Origin: Acidimicrobiaceae bacterium
Lineage (GTDB): Bacteria; Actinomycetota; Acidimicrobiia; Acidimicrobiales; Palsa-688
Reading direction: 5' to 3'
DNA: 11,546 nucleotides
Assembly: GCA_009785715.1 (NCBI GenBank)
Contig: WQVT01000027.1
Coordinates: 1 to 11,546, forward strand
The notes under the pieces were generated by a model that ran no database searches, was not told the origin of the DNA, and worked only from the letters and a program-made list of their open reading frames with translations. Within the stretch, counting starts at the first letter, position 1. Each line of letters opens with the position of its first letter. Shown piece by piece: positions 1 through 6,628 of this stretch. Both the position numbers and the translations under genes were made by a program.

Positions 1-6
1 GACCCT

Positions 7-519
7 TCAGGCGCTGGCCTTCCCGGTCAAGGCCGTTCGCTGCGCCATCGGTGCGCGCGCCGGTTCGTCGAGGCCGGCGTCCACCAGGGCCAGGCCGCTG
101 GCGAGTCTCCCCAAGCCGCGGTGGTCGAGGGTGTCGAAGAGGTACTGGCGCACGCCCGCCACGTGCGTCGGAGCCGCCTCGTCCAGCATGGCGAGACCTT
201 CGGAGGTCAAAACCGCAAAGGATCCCCGACCGTCGGAGTCGCAGGGCTCCCTGGCGACGAGACCTCGCCGGACCATGCTGTCGATTCGGCGGGTCAGGCC
301 GCTCGGCGAAAGCTGAAGGCGCGCGGCCAGCTCGGCCATGCGCAGCGAGCCGTCGGGTACTTCCGACAGCTGCACGAGCACGTCGTAGTCGGGCAGTCCG
401 ATGCCGTGCGCCTGCTCCAGGTCGTCGTCCAGCCGGGCGAGCAAGCGAGCATGAACCCGCAGAAGCAGCCGCCAGATCTGCTGCTCCTCGTTATCCAGCC
501 AGTTGGTATCTGATGCCAT
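7..519 (-). CDS. MarR-family transcriptional regulator
   Basis: This 170-residue protein matches the MarR family, which are dimeric winged-helix repressors or activators that often respond to small phenolic or other ligands. An N-terminal helical dimerisation segment (about 8-40) is followed by a winged helix-turn-helix (about 43-113). The recognition helix is near 71-85 (SPSGLTRRIDSMVRRGL), the wing carries the family D-x-R-G signature (D96-G97-R98-G99), and the C-terminal helix is about 115-150. The start at 519 is chosen because a GGAGG (526-530 on the plus strand as CCTCC) lies 6 nt upstream; an in-frame ATG at 555 would add 12 residues that resemble no family N-terminus. It is divergent from the sigma-factor gene, so it may regulate itself and that gene through their shared intergenic region. 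This is inferred from position only. Ligand and targets cannot be told. Family call is confident. Confidence 0.92.
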   Translation of the reverse strand: MASDTNWLDNEEQQIWRLLLRVHARLLARLDDDLEQAHGIGLPDYDVLVQLSEVPDGSLRMAELAARLQLSPSGLTRRIDSMVRRGLVAREPCDSDGRGSFAVLTSEGLAMLDEAAPTHVAGVRQYLFDTLDHRGLGRLASGLALVDAGLDEPARAPMAQRTALTGKASA

Positions 520-681
520 CCCCGACCTCCGCCCGTCCCGCGGGAGCTTATCCATGGGGCCCCCTTGCCCGGCCCCTCAGCCCGGAGGGTTTCCCGCTCG
601 CACATGCTACGGTCACCCACGGCGGTAATCGTCCTTCGTGTAGTGGTCGTCGAGCGCGTACCGCGGTCATCGAACGCGGGC

Positions 682-715
682 TGAACCCCTCGTTCATCTT
701 CACGAATCCATGAAC
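682..715. promoter_or_regulatory. Cluster of TGAAC inverted repeats, possible operator
   Basis: TGAAC (682-686) and GTTCA (692-696) form a perfect inverted repeat around a 5-nt centre. A third element extends this: GTTCAT (692-697) and ATGAAC (710-715) are perfect 6-bp arms 12 nt apart. The second pair brackets the proposed -35 box of the sigma-factor promoter, the position expected of a repressor site. The binding protein is unknown; the adjacent MarR regulator is one candidate. The first pair resembles the Gram-positive LexA box GAAC-N4-GTTC, but its spacer is 5 nt, so I do not call it LexA. Confidence 0.4.
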
Positions 716-727
716 CTCGGGTACTAT
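699..727 (+). promoter_or_regulatory. Putative sigma-70 promoter of the sigma-factor gene
   Basis: TTCACG at 699-704 (4 of 6 match to TTGACA) is 17 nt upstream of TACTAT at 722-727 (4 of 6 match to TATAAT). Transcription would begin near 734, leaving a leader of about 80 nt before the GTG at 817. The optimal spacing and the local AT content support it, but it rests on consensus matching alone. Confidence 0.4.
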
Positions 728-816
728 TAGACCCCGGAAGGCCTCGCCGAGCTTCGGTGTGTTTGCCTAGCGACGCTCCCCGCCCCGGTGGCGGGCCTGG
801 AGAGGACGAAATCTCG

Positions 817-1752
817 GTGCCCAACAATCACGCCGCTCAGCCGGAGGAGGACCTCGTTCGCCTCTATCTGAACGACATCGGCAAGCACGCCCTGCTCACG
901 AAGGACGACGAAGCCCGTCTGGCGCAGGCGATCGAGGCTGGCCGGGAGGCCCGGGCGGAGATGAGCTCCGGCAACACCCTCACCGCCGCCCGCAAGCGGG
1001 AGCTGCGGCGGGCGATCCGTGAGGGTGACGAGGCGGCCGAGACGTTCGTCAAAGCCAACCTCCGCCTGGTCGTGTCGATCGCCAAGAAGTACCAGGCGGC
1101 AGAGCTTCCTCTGCTCGATCTTGTTCAGGAGGGAAACCTGGGCCTGATGCACGCCGTCGAGAAATTCGACTGGCGCAAGGGTTTCAAGTTCTCCACGTAC
1201 GCGACCTGGTGGATCCGCCAGGCCATCACCCGGGGGATCGCGAACACGGGCCGGACCGTGCGTCTCCCGGTGCATGCGGGCGATCTCCTCACCCGGGTCA
1301 CCAAGGCCCGCGGACGGCTCGAGGGCCAGCTTGGCCGGCGTCCGACCGTGGCGGAGCTGGCCATCGACCTCGAGCTGGAAGAGGAGAAGGTCACCGAGAT
1401 CCTCCGGCACGCGGCCGAGCCGCTGTCGTTGTCCGAGCCACTGCGCGAGGACGGCGACGCGGAGCTGGGCGACGTCGTTGAGGATCGCTCGGCGGTTTCG
1501 CCTTTCGACGCTGCGGCAGCCTCTCTGCTGGCAGGCGAAGTCAACAAGATGCTGATCGCCCTCGACGAGCGCGAGCGAGAGATTCTGCGCCTGCGCTTCG
1601 GGTTGGATCGTGGCGAGCCGCGGACGTTGGACGAGGTGGGCGAGCACTTCTCGCTGACTCGTGAACGGATCCGCCAGATCGAGGCCCGTGCGATGTCCAA
1701 GCTCCGCCACCCATCGACCGACCGGGGCGCGCGGGAGCTCCTGACCGGCTGA
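817..1752 (+). CDS. RNA polymerase sigma factor, sigma-70 group 2 (RpoD/SigA/HrdB-like)
   Basis: This 311-residue protein directs RNA polymerase core to promoters. Regions in order: 1.2 (about 10-43, LVRLYLNDIGKHALLT); 2 (about 74-145) with the core-binding NLRLVVSIAKKY and the -10 recognition/melting helix FKFSTYATWWIRQAI at 124-138; 3 (about 153-230); and 4 (about 243-298) with the -35 helix-turn-helix TLDEVGEHFSLTRERIRQIE. The regions are close to primary sigma factors, but the acidic region 1.1 and long N-terminal extension are absent, which fits a group 2 alternative such as actinobacterial SigB/HrdA types. GTG 817 is chosen because GGAGAGGA (799-806) lies 10 nt upstream; GTG 757 in the same frame has no well-spaced site. 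It is tail-to-tail with the relaxase gene. Whether it serves the element or the host is unknown. Confidence 0.93.
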   Translation: MPNNHAAQPEEDLVRLYLNDIGKHALLTKDDEARLAQAIEAGREARAEMSSGNTLTAARKRELRRAIREGDEAAETFVKANLRLVVSIAKKYQAAELPLLDLVQEGNLGLMHAVEKFDWRKGFKFSTYATWWIRQAITRGIANTGRTVRLPVHAGDLLTRVTKARGRLEGQLGRRPTVAELAIDLELEEEKVTEILRHAAEPLSLSEPLREDGDAELGDVVEDRSAVSPFDAAAASLLAGEVNKMLIALDEREREILRLRFGLDRGEPRTLDEVGEHFSLTRERIRQIEARAMSKLRHPSTDRGARELLTG

Positions 1753-1817
1753 CAGACCTCGGGTTCACCGACTGACAGAGGTTGACCGGCTGACAGAGGT
1801 TCACCGGGAGGCAGAGG
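1741..1817. repeat. 18-bp tandem repeat, three units plus one degenerate unit
   Basis: Three head-to-tail 18-bp units occupy 1764-1781, 1782-1799 and 1800-1817, with the pattern TT(C/G)ACCG(A/G)CTGACAGAGG. Units 1 and 2 agree at 16 of 18 positions; units 2 and 3 at 14 of 18. A fourth copy at 1741-1758 (15 of 18 to unit 2), set off by 5 nt, covers the last three sense codons and stop of the sigma gene. The array fills the convergent gap before the relaxase stop. ACCTC (1756-1760) can pair with GAGGT at 1778-1782, but there is no T-run, so it is at best a weak terminator. Slippage, a protein-binding array or a termination zone are all possible. Confidence 0.75.
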
Positions 1818-1824
1818 GTTCGGC

Positions 1825-4671
1825 TCAGCGGTCGAGTGCCATCCCGATGTCCCGCCCCTGAAACGTCCGGAGCATCACGTCCCGCTCGACGCGGCGGTCT
1901 CGCGTCACCTGCAACGCGCGCAGCGCCTGATCTCGCCGGCGCAGGCTGGCGAGCTCGGCTAGGGAACGGCCCGCAGCCCGTTCCAGTTCGCGCCCAGATT
2001 CCTGCCAGCGGGCGGCGTGGATCGCTGTCTCGTGCACCGCGCGCTCCCACACCGGGCGCAACCCCGGGTCCGGCGGCACCGGCCCGGTGACAAGCTGCGC
2101 CGTCGACCCCGGATCCGCCACCGCGGCGTGGGCGACGAGTTCCGAGCGTTCGTCGACCAGCCGGCTGAGATCGCTCCAGAGGACCAAGCGTTCCGTGTTG
2201 GCCTGCTGCCAACGGGCAAAGGCCGCCTCCGACCGGGCCAGCTCGGCGGCCCGGAGCTCGAGATCATCTGCATCGCGCGGTCGACGGGGGTAGGTGGTGG
2301 CGTAGTAGGCGAGGTCCTCGTCGAGCCGTCGGCGGTCATTCCCAGGGTCCGGCGGCAGGCCGGCTCGAAGCTCGGCCTCGAGCCGGTCCCGGCGGGCGGC
2401 CAGCGTCCCGAGCGACTCTGCCTCGAGCGGGAGGCGGCGGGCGGGGAGCGAGCCGGAGGCCTCTCGGGCGATCTCGGTGATGCGGGTGAGGCGATCGAGG
2501 GGATCGCGCCGGCGGTCCCGTGTCGGGGCGATAACGATGGCCGTGACCTCCCGGTGGGCGAGCCCGGGCGCCTGACTCGGATCTCCGAGCAACAGCAGCG
2601 GTCCGGGAAGCCTGGTCGCCACCCCCGCGGTAGTTGCGTAGGCGTGCACGAGGCGCTGGGCATTCCAGGCGTCCACCCGGCTGGCTCGGTCCGCCTCGGC
2701 GTCCCAGCGAACGGTCACCGTCGGGGGAACCTGTGTGACCGACTCGACGGTGCCGAGGCTCGCCGAAGGCGCGGGACCGGGTCGGCGGGCGAGCACCCGG
2801 TCTCCGGGGGCGAAGGCGCGCCCTCCGATGACGACCCGCCCGGCGCCCACCTCGCCGGCGGCGATCAGAGCGTCCCTGGCGAGCCGGTTGAGCACCTCCG
2901 CCTCGGGTGGGCCGAGTGCCACCATCATCGGCCGCCGGCCCTCCGGGAGCATCGCCCACCGGGTGACGATGGTGCCGACGGCATCCGCCGTCGTCGAGGT
3001 GGCCACGATACGGCCCGACTGGTGTGCCGGCCGGGCTTGGGCGTCCATCGTCGAGGGGGACGACCGCTCCTCGACGCCACCCGACCCATCCAGGCCGCGT
3101 CTGGACCCGAGCCCTATGAGAGCAGCCGAGCGTGGCTCCCGGCGCGCCGGGAGGGTGCCTCCTTCGACGAGCACGACGATCGCCGCCTCGCGCGCCGCCC
3201 GCGTCAGAAGGTCAAGCAGCTCGGCGCTGGTCCGCCGGTCCGCTCGATCGGCCACGATCACACCGGGACATGCCCGGGGTTCGGCTGCCCCCAGACCCGC
3301 AAGCGCCGTCCACCGCGCGACGTCATTCGGCCCTGCCTCAACCGCGACCCGGACCCCTGACGCCTGCCAGGACGCCCTGGCGGCGTCCAGCACTGCGGCC
3401 TGCTCGACCAGCCGATCCTGACCAGGGGTTCCGCAGAGGACCGAGACCGGAACGGGCTGGCAGACCAGGTGCCGCACGGCTTGCCTCGCCCCGGCAGACA
3501 GGCCGGGGCGCCGGTCGAGCATCTCGTCGACGATGGCCGCCGGGACGACGGGTAGCCCGCCGATCGGGACCGTCGCCGCGCGGGCCACGGATTCGTCAAG
3601 CCGGCGAGCGGCGACGGTGGACCAGCGTCCGGGTCCGGCCGGCAGAGCACGGCGGCACAACTCGGCGACCATTGTCATCGTCGAGGCGGGTGGTGCTCCG
3701 CGCTCGATGGTCGTCGCCAGCGCCTGGATCGCATCCGAGGGCGACCAAGTTGCCCCCCGGTTCGTGAGCCACCCCTCGGCGGCCTCCGTCGGTTCACCCA
3801 GCCCGGATCCAGTGGCTCTTCGACTCCCGGGCAGCGCCGGCGCAAGCAACGCGGCGGCGTCGGCGGGGCGGAACCCCGTCCGCGCCAGACGGGTGCGCCA
3901 ATCGTCGTTCGAAGGCTCGACGCGGGTGCGGGCGGAGGCGTAACGGGTCAAGCGCGGGGACGCTGCGCCTCCCGCCTTCGTGTTCCCGAGGTCGCGCAAC
4001 ACCTCGCGCCGCCGAACACTCACCGCCTCGATGGCCTCGCGTGGCACCCCGGCCACGTCCGCCAGACCTCTTTCGTCCAATCGCCAGCGAAGTCTTGACC
4101 AGTGTCGGCCGGCCTGGTGGCGCAACGCCAGGTCATAGATGGCGCTGATAGCCCGGCGTTCCAGCCACAAGTTGGACTGGTCGAGCGCGGACCACCGGCC
4201 GTCGGGGCCTTCGACCAGGTTGGCCAGCAGCACGTGCGTGTGGAGGTGGGGCTCCCCTCTGGCGTTGTTGCCGTGCTCGAACACTGCGGCCACCACGCCT
4301 CTGGCAGCGACGCGGGTTCGCGGCCTTCTTGCCCAGGCGACCTCGGCCTCGATCCACCCCATCGTCTCGGCCACCGCCTGCCGGTGAGCCATGATCATCG
4401 TCCGCGCGTCGCCGGTCGGCGCCAGCGCGGCCAGCAGGGAGACGGACTTCGGGGCCGCAAAGATCAGATCCCACCCGGCGCGCCGGTGGGAGTGGGTGTG
4501 GCCCAGGCGTTCGCCGCTGTCGGGATGGCGGCCCGCCAGGACACGGGTAAGCGTCTCCGGGTTCGGCACCCCTCCGAGCCCGAGGGCCAGCGCACCCCGT
4601 CCCGACCAGTAGCCGGGATCCGGGCCCCGCCAGTAGTAGTCCACCGCCCCGATCCCGATCGGCCGCAGCAT
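1825..4671 (-). CDS. MobF-family (TrwC/TraI) conjugative relaxase with degenerate helicase domain
   Basis: This protein of 948 residues matches the TrwC/TraI relaxases, which nick oriT through an active-site tyrosine and stay bound to the 5' end during transfer. N-terminal relaxase domain (about 1-280): tyrosines Y12/Y13 and Y21 (VDYYWRGPDPGYWSG), the block GWDLIFAAPKSVSLL (66-80), and the metal-binding histidines H133, H144 and H146 (GEPHLHTHVLLAN), spaced as in TrwC and TraI. The C-terminal half follows the helicase order of larger family members, but the Walker A position reads GTPGQDRL (414-421) with no GK[ST], and the Walker B position reads VADRAD (D475, R476) instead of DEA. DNA nicking is likely retained and ATP-driven unwinding likely lost. 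The ATG at 4671 is chosen because family N-termini begin just before the DYY motif; it has no good ribosome-binding site, and GTG 4677 or TTG 4731 are alternatives. Transcribed divergently from the conjugation operon. Confidence 0.9.
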   Translation of the reverse strand: MLRPIGIGAVDYYWRGPDPGYWSGRGALALGLGGVPNPETLTRVLAGRHPDSGERLGHTHSHRRAGWDLIFAAPKSVSLLAALAPTGDARTMIMAHRQAVAETMGWIEAEVAWARRPRTRVAARGVVAAVFEHGNNARGEPHLHTHVLLANLVEGPDGRWSALDQSNLWLERRAISAIYDLALRHQAGRHWSRLRWRLDERGLADVAGVPREAIEAVSVRRREVLRDLGNTKAGGAASPRLTRYASARTRVEPSNDDWRTRLARTGFRPADAAALLAPALPGSRRATGSGLGEPTEAAEGWLTNRGATWSPSDAIQALATTIERGAPPASTMTMVAELCRRALPAGPGRWSTVAARRLDESVARAATVPIGGLPVVPAAIVDEMLDRRPGLSAGARQAVRHLVCQPVPVSVLCGTPGQDRLVEQAAVLDAARASWQASGVRVAVEAGPNDVARWTALAGLGAAEPRACPGVIVADRADRRTSAELLDLLTRAAREAAIVVLVEGGTLPARREPRSAALIGLGSRRGLDGSGGVEERSSPSTMDAQARPAHQSGRIVATSTTADAVGTIVTRWAMLPEGRRPMMVALGPPEAEVLNRLARDALIAAGEVGAGRVVIGGRAFAPGDRVLARRPGPAPSASLGTVESVTQVPPTVTVRWDAEADRASRVDAWNAQRLVHAYATTAGVATRLPGPLLLLGDPSQAPGLAHREVTAIVIAPTRDRRRDPLDRLTRITEIAREASGSLPARRLPLEAESLGTLAARRDRLEAELRAGLPPDPGNDRRRLDEDLAYYATTYPRRPRDADDLELRAAELARSEAAFARWQQANTERLVLWSDLSRLVDERSELVAHAAVADPGSTAQLVTGPVPPDPGLRPVWERAVHETAIHAARWQESGRELERAAGRSLAELASLRRRDQALRALQVTRDRRVERDVMLRTFQGRDIGMALDR

Positions 4672-4725
4672 CAGCACGTTCGCCCACGGGCCGGGCCCCC
4701 GCCTTTGCGGTCCAGTGATGTCACA

Positions 4726-4747
4726 TAGCAATGACTATCAGATCATG
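4726..4747. repeat. Bipartite direct repeat TAGCAAT-N7-AGATCATG, copy 1
   Basis: TAGCAAT (4726-4732) and AGATCATG (4740-4747) are separated by 7 nt. The same two blocks with identical spacing recur at 4920-4941, 194 bp away in the same orientation. It sits just upstream of the relaxase start and abuts the motif ATTGTCT read on the minus strand (4750-4756). It could be a relaxase, accessory-protein or repressor site. Confidence 0.6.
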
Positions 4748-4919
4748 AAAGACAATGTAAGATGATGGCTCACCGGCTGTCAGTCGATGCCGGGCTCGGT
4801 CGCTGCGGCCGTCTCCGGAACCCTCTTTCAATCTCATCTCGGGTCACCACTCGGCCCGGGATGTCGATCGGGCCGCCCCAGGCGAGGCCCCTGTTTGTCT
4901 GGTCAAGCCGGCAAAGTAG

Positions 4920-4941
4920 TAGCAATACATGAGAGATCATG
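4920..4941. repeat. Bipartite direct repeat TAGCAAT-N7-AGATCATG, copy 2
   Basis: This is the second copy of the repeat at 4726-4747. All 15 block positions and the 7-nt spacing are conserved, while the spacer sequence differs at 6 of 7 positions. That pattern fits a two-part protein-binding site better than a recent duplication. The copy overlaps the perfect inverted repeat at 4926-4943 and lies about 100 bp before the first gene of the conjugation operon. Confidence 0.6.
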
Positions 4942-4943
4942 TA
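4926..4943. repeat. Perfect hairpin TACATGA-GAGA-TCATGTA
   Basis: Seven-bp arms (4926-4932 and 4937-4943) flank a GAGA loop with no mismatch. A second palindrome, AGCTAGCT (4944-4951), follows directly. In relaxase origins a short hairpin beside the nick is commonly needed for recognition. It could equally be a repressor operator for the divergent genes. It is not a terminator: the arms are AT-rich and no T-run follows. Confidence 0.55.
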
Positions 4944-5030
4944 AGCTAGCTAAACATCGATGGTGTCTACGGGCGCCAGCCACCTCGAACCCCTCGGCCG
5001 GAGCGGGATCCCCTAACGAAGCGACCGATC

Positions 5031-5037
5031 AAGGAGG
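5031..5037 (+). promoter_or_regulatory. Strong ribosome-binding site AAGGAGG of the conjugation operon
   Basis: AAGGAGG lies 5 nt before the ATG at 5043. It is the best Shine-Dalgarno sequence in the window and fixes the start of the first operon gene. Confidence 0.85.
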
Positions 5038-5042
5038 ATCCC

Positions 5043-5399
5043 ATGAGCACCGTCGTGCCCTTGTTCGCCACGGTGGCGGCCCGATACGCGGGAGCGGCAG
5101 CCACCGGTGGCGGGAGCGCCGTCGTGTCGTTCCAACCGGGCGACACCACGGTCGTGCCCGGGGCGAGCACGCTCAGCCATCTCGCCAACGGCATCGGCAC
5201 CTTTGCCCTCTTCGCCGCGATGATCGGGGTGATCGTGGGCGCCGTGATGTGGGCCTTCGGCCACTACTCACAGAACTACCAGCAGGCGCTGAACGGACGG
5301 CGCGGCGTCCTGGTCTCGGGCCTCGCCGCCGTCCTTATCGGCGCCGCGCCGATACTGATCAACTTCTTTCTCGGCGTCGGCGAGAAGGTGCGGGGATGA
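5043..5399 (+). CDS. Small two-helix membrane protein of conjugation operon (DUF6112-like, possible VirB2/TrbC pilin equivalent)
   Basis: This 118-residue protein has a Gly/Ala/Thr-rich N-terminal part (1-48) and two hydrophobic segments at about 51-72 (IGTFALFAAMIGVIVGAVMW) and 88-110 (LVSGLAAVLIGAAPILINFF). A polar loop with HYSQNYQQALNGRR lies between them. Length, topology and position at the head of an actinobacterial conjugation operon match the family often annotated DUF6112. The two-helix layout recalls VirB2/TrbC pilins, but no clear signal peptide or processing site is seen, so a pilin role is only a suggestion. The start is fixed by AAGGAGG 5 nt upstream. Its stop overlaps the next start (ATGA, 5396-5399), which implies translational coupling. 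Confidence 0.75.
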   Translation: MSTVVPLFATVAARYAGAAATGGGSAVVSFQPGDTTVVPGASTLSHLANGIGTFALFAAMIGVIVGAVMWAFGHYSQNYQQALNGRRGVLVSGLAAVLIGAAPILINFFLGVGEKVRG

Positions 5400-6628
5400 T
5401 CGGCGTGACGCCCACCGCGGCGGGCTTCTGCCCGCCGATCGCGGTCTGCGCAGCGATTCCGAGCATCGGGGGCTCGCTGACCGGCGCCGCCGCGCGCACC
5501 GTGTTTTCGGCGCTGAGCACGTGGCTCGCGTCCGGTGGCGTCGCCCTCGTCGACCATGTCCTGGGACTCCTCAAGACGACCACGGCGATCCTCCCCGCAG
5601 GATCAGGCAGCAAGGGATCGTCGTGGTTCGCCGGGGAGGAGGAGGTCATGCTCGGCCTGATGGCGTTCGTGATCCTGCCCATGCTCCTCGTGGCCACCGT
5701 CGCAGCCGTCGCGCGCCAGGACCTGGCACGTCTGGGTCGTACCTGGCTGGTAGCGCTGCCGGTCTCGATCGTTTCCGCATTCGTGGGCGTCGGGGTCACC
5801 CGCGGTGCCCTCAAGCTCACCGACTCGCTCAGCGCTGCGATTCTCGCCAGGGTGGACGTGTCGAAGCTGATCGGGCACGCCGTCGGGGCCGTCGTCACCC
5901 ACGACGCCGGCAACATCGCGGGCGGGTCAGTGGCGATCCTGTTCATTGCCAGCCTGGCGATCGTGGCCGGCATCCTGCTCTGGCTCGAGCTCGTGGTCCG
6001 GAGCGCGGCCATCTACGTGGCGCTCCTCTTCCTGCCCCTCGCCCTGAGCGGCCTCGTGTGGCCATCGACCAGCCATATGGCGAGGCGCCTCGTTCAGATG
6101 CTGGTTGCGCTGATCCTCTCCAAGTTCGTGGTCGCCGCCGTTCTGGCGCTCGGTGCACAGGCGGTCTCGGGCGGCGGAGGGGAGGGCGCGCTGGCGGGCG
6201 TCGCCGTCCTGCTGTTGGCCGGGTTCGCACCGTTCACCCTGTTGAGGATGGCGCCGGTCGTGGAAGCCGCGGCAATGGCGCACCTCGAAGGCCTCTCCCG
6301 GCGACCGTTCTACGGTGCCCGCCGCTCGATGTCCCTGGCCACGAACGGAGCGAGCGTCGTTCCCGAACCGATCCGCGCTGCCGTCGGATTGGGAGCCGGG
6401 GGAGGTGACTCGCCGGTGGCGGCGTCCGCCGTGGGCACCGGGGTCGTCCTTCCCCATGACGGTGAGTACCAGGACGCCGAGGATGGCAGAGGGGATCACG
6501 ATCCCCCCTGGCCACCCGGCGGCCCCGACGCTTGGGGGGCACCTGCCGCCAACGGGACGAACCCCGGCGGGGCCTCGGGGACCCCGGATGGGGGATCGCC
6601 GACGGGCGGGGACGGATCCACCCGATGA
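5396..6628 (+). CDS. TrbL/VirB6-like polytopic conjugal transfer membrane protein
   Basis: This 410-residue protein appears to be an inner-membrane channel component of a type IV secretion system. After an amphipathic start (1-80) there are about six hydrophobic segments, near 84-106, 117-136, 174-199, 203-223, 232-256 and 264-284. A conserved-looking stretch RSAAIYVALLFLPLALSGLV (202-221) recalls the core of TrbL/VirB6 proteins. The last 80 residues are Gly/Pro/Asp-rich, low in complexity and probably disordered. ATG 5396 overlaps the previous stop, and GAGAAGG lies 7 nt upstream. The frame stays open far upstream to 4787, but that extension would run out of frame across the whole preceding gene and is not real. 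The family call comes from topology and gene order more than from sharp motifs. Confidence 0.78.
   Translation: MIGVTPTAAGFCPPIAVCAAIPSIGGSLTGAAARTVFSALSTWLASGGVALVDHVLGLLKTTTAILPAGSGSKGSSWFAGEEEVMLGLMAFVILPMLLVATVAAVARQDLARLGRTWLVALPVSIVSAFVGVGVTRGALKLTDSLSAAILARVDVSKLIGHAVGAVVTHDAGNIAGGSVAILFIASLAIVAGILLWLELVVRSAAIYVALLFLPLALSGLVWPSTSHMARRLVQMLVALILSKFVVAAVLALGAQAVSGGGGEGALAGVAVLLLAGFAPFTLLRMAPVVEAAAMAHLEGLSRRPFYGARRSMSLATNGASVVPEPIRAAVGLGAGGGDSPVAASAVGTGVVLPHDGEYQDAEDGRGDHDPPWPPGGPDAWGAPAANGTNPGGASGTPDGGSPTGGDGSTR

Larger units (their letters stand above)
520..816. other. Divergent intergenic region between marR-like and sigma genes
   Basis: About 297 bp lie between the two divergent genes. 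The half nearest the MarR gene shows its GGAGG ribosome-binding site and no clear promoter. The half nearest the sigma gene holds a sigma-70-like promoter and a cluster of TGAAC/GTTCA elements, listed separately. I see no small gene or RNA here. Confidence 0.6.
4672..5042. other. Divergent intergenic region: candidate oriT and promoter zone
   Basis: The gap between the relaxase and the conjugation operon is mostly GC-rich, with two AT-rich islands near 4721-4770 and 4911-4960. They share a bipartite direct repeat, and one contains a perfect hairpin (separate entries). In MobF elements the origin of transfer commonly lies next to the relaxase gene, so this is the best oriT candidate in the window. 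Both flanking genes also need promoters here, but I found no clean -35/-10 pair. An open frame can be read through from 4787, but it is the out-of-frame upstream extension of the TrbL-like gene, and I see no real gene in the gap. Confidence 0.5.

Noticed and set aside
682..695. LexA (SOS) box
   Set aside because: GAAC and GTTC are separated by 5 nt, whereas the known Gram-positive box has 4; kept only as an unnamed inverted repeat.
757..816. Longer N-terminus of the sigma factor from GTG 757
   Set aside because: The nearest purine-rich site is about 16 nt away, and the added 20 residues do not resemble sigma N-termini; GTG 817 has a better site.
727..1710. Minus-strand open frame opposite the sigma factor
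   Set aside because: The plus strand encodes all sigma-70 regions; the antisense product resembles nothing.
1764..1817. CRISPR-like array
   Set aside because: Units are directly adjacent without spacers and only 18 bp long.
2017..3360. Long plus-strand open frame opposite the relaxase
   Set aside because: It is a GC-rich antisense shadow: composition is Arg/Gly/Pro-heavy, no domain is recognisable, and the relaxase frame carries clear motifs.
4787..5395. Open frame upstream of and in frame with the TrbL-like gene
   Set aside because: It overlaps the DUF6112-like gene in another frame, is rich in Arg/Gly with no fold-like pattern, and the ATG at 5396 is set by the ATGA overlap.
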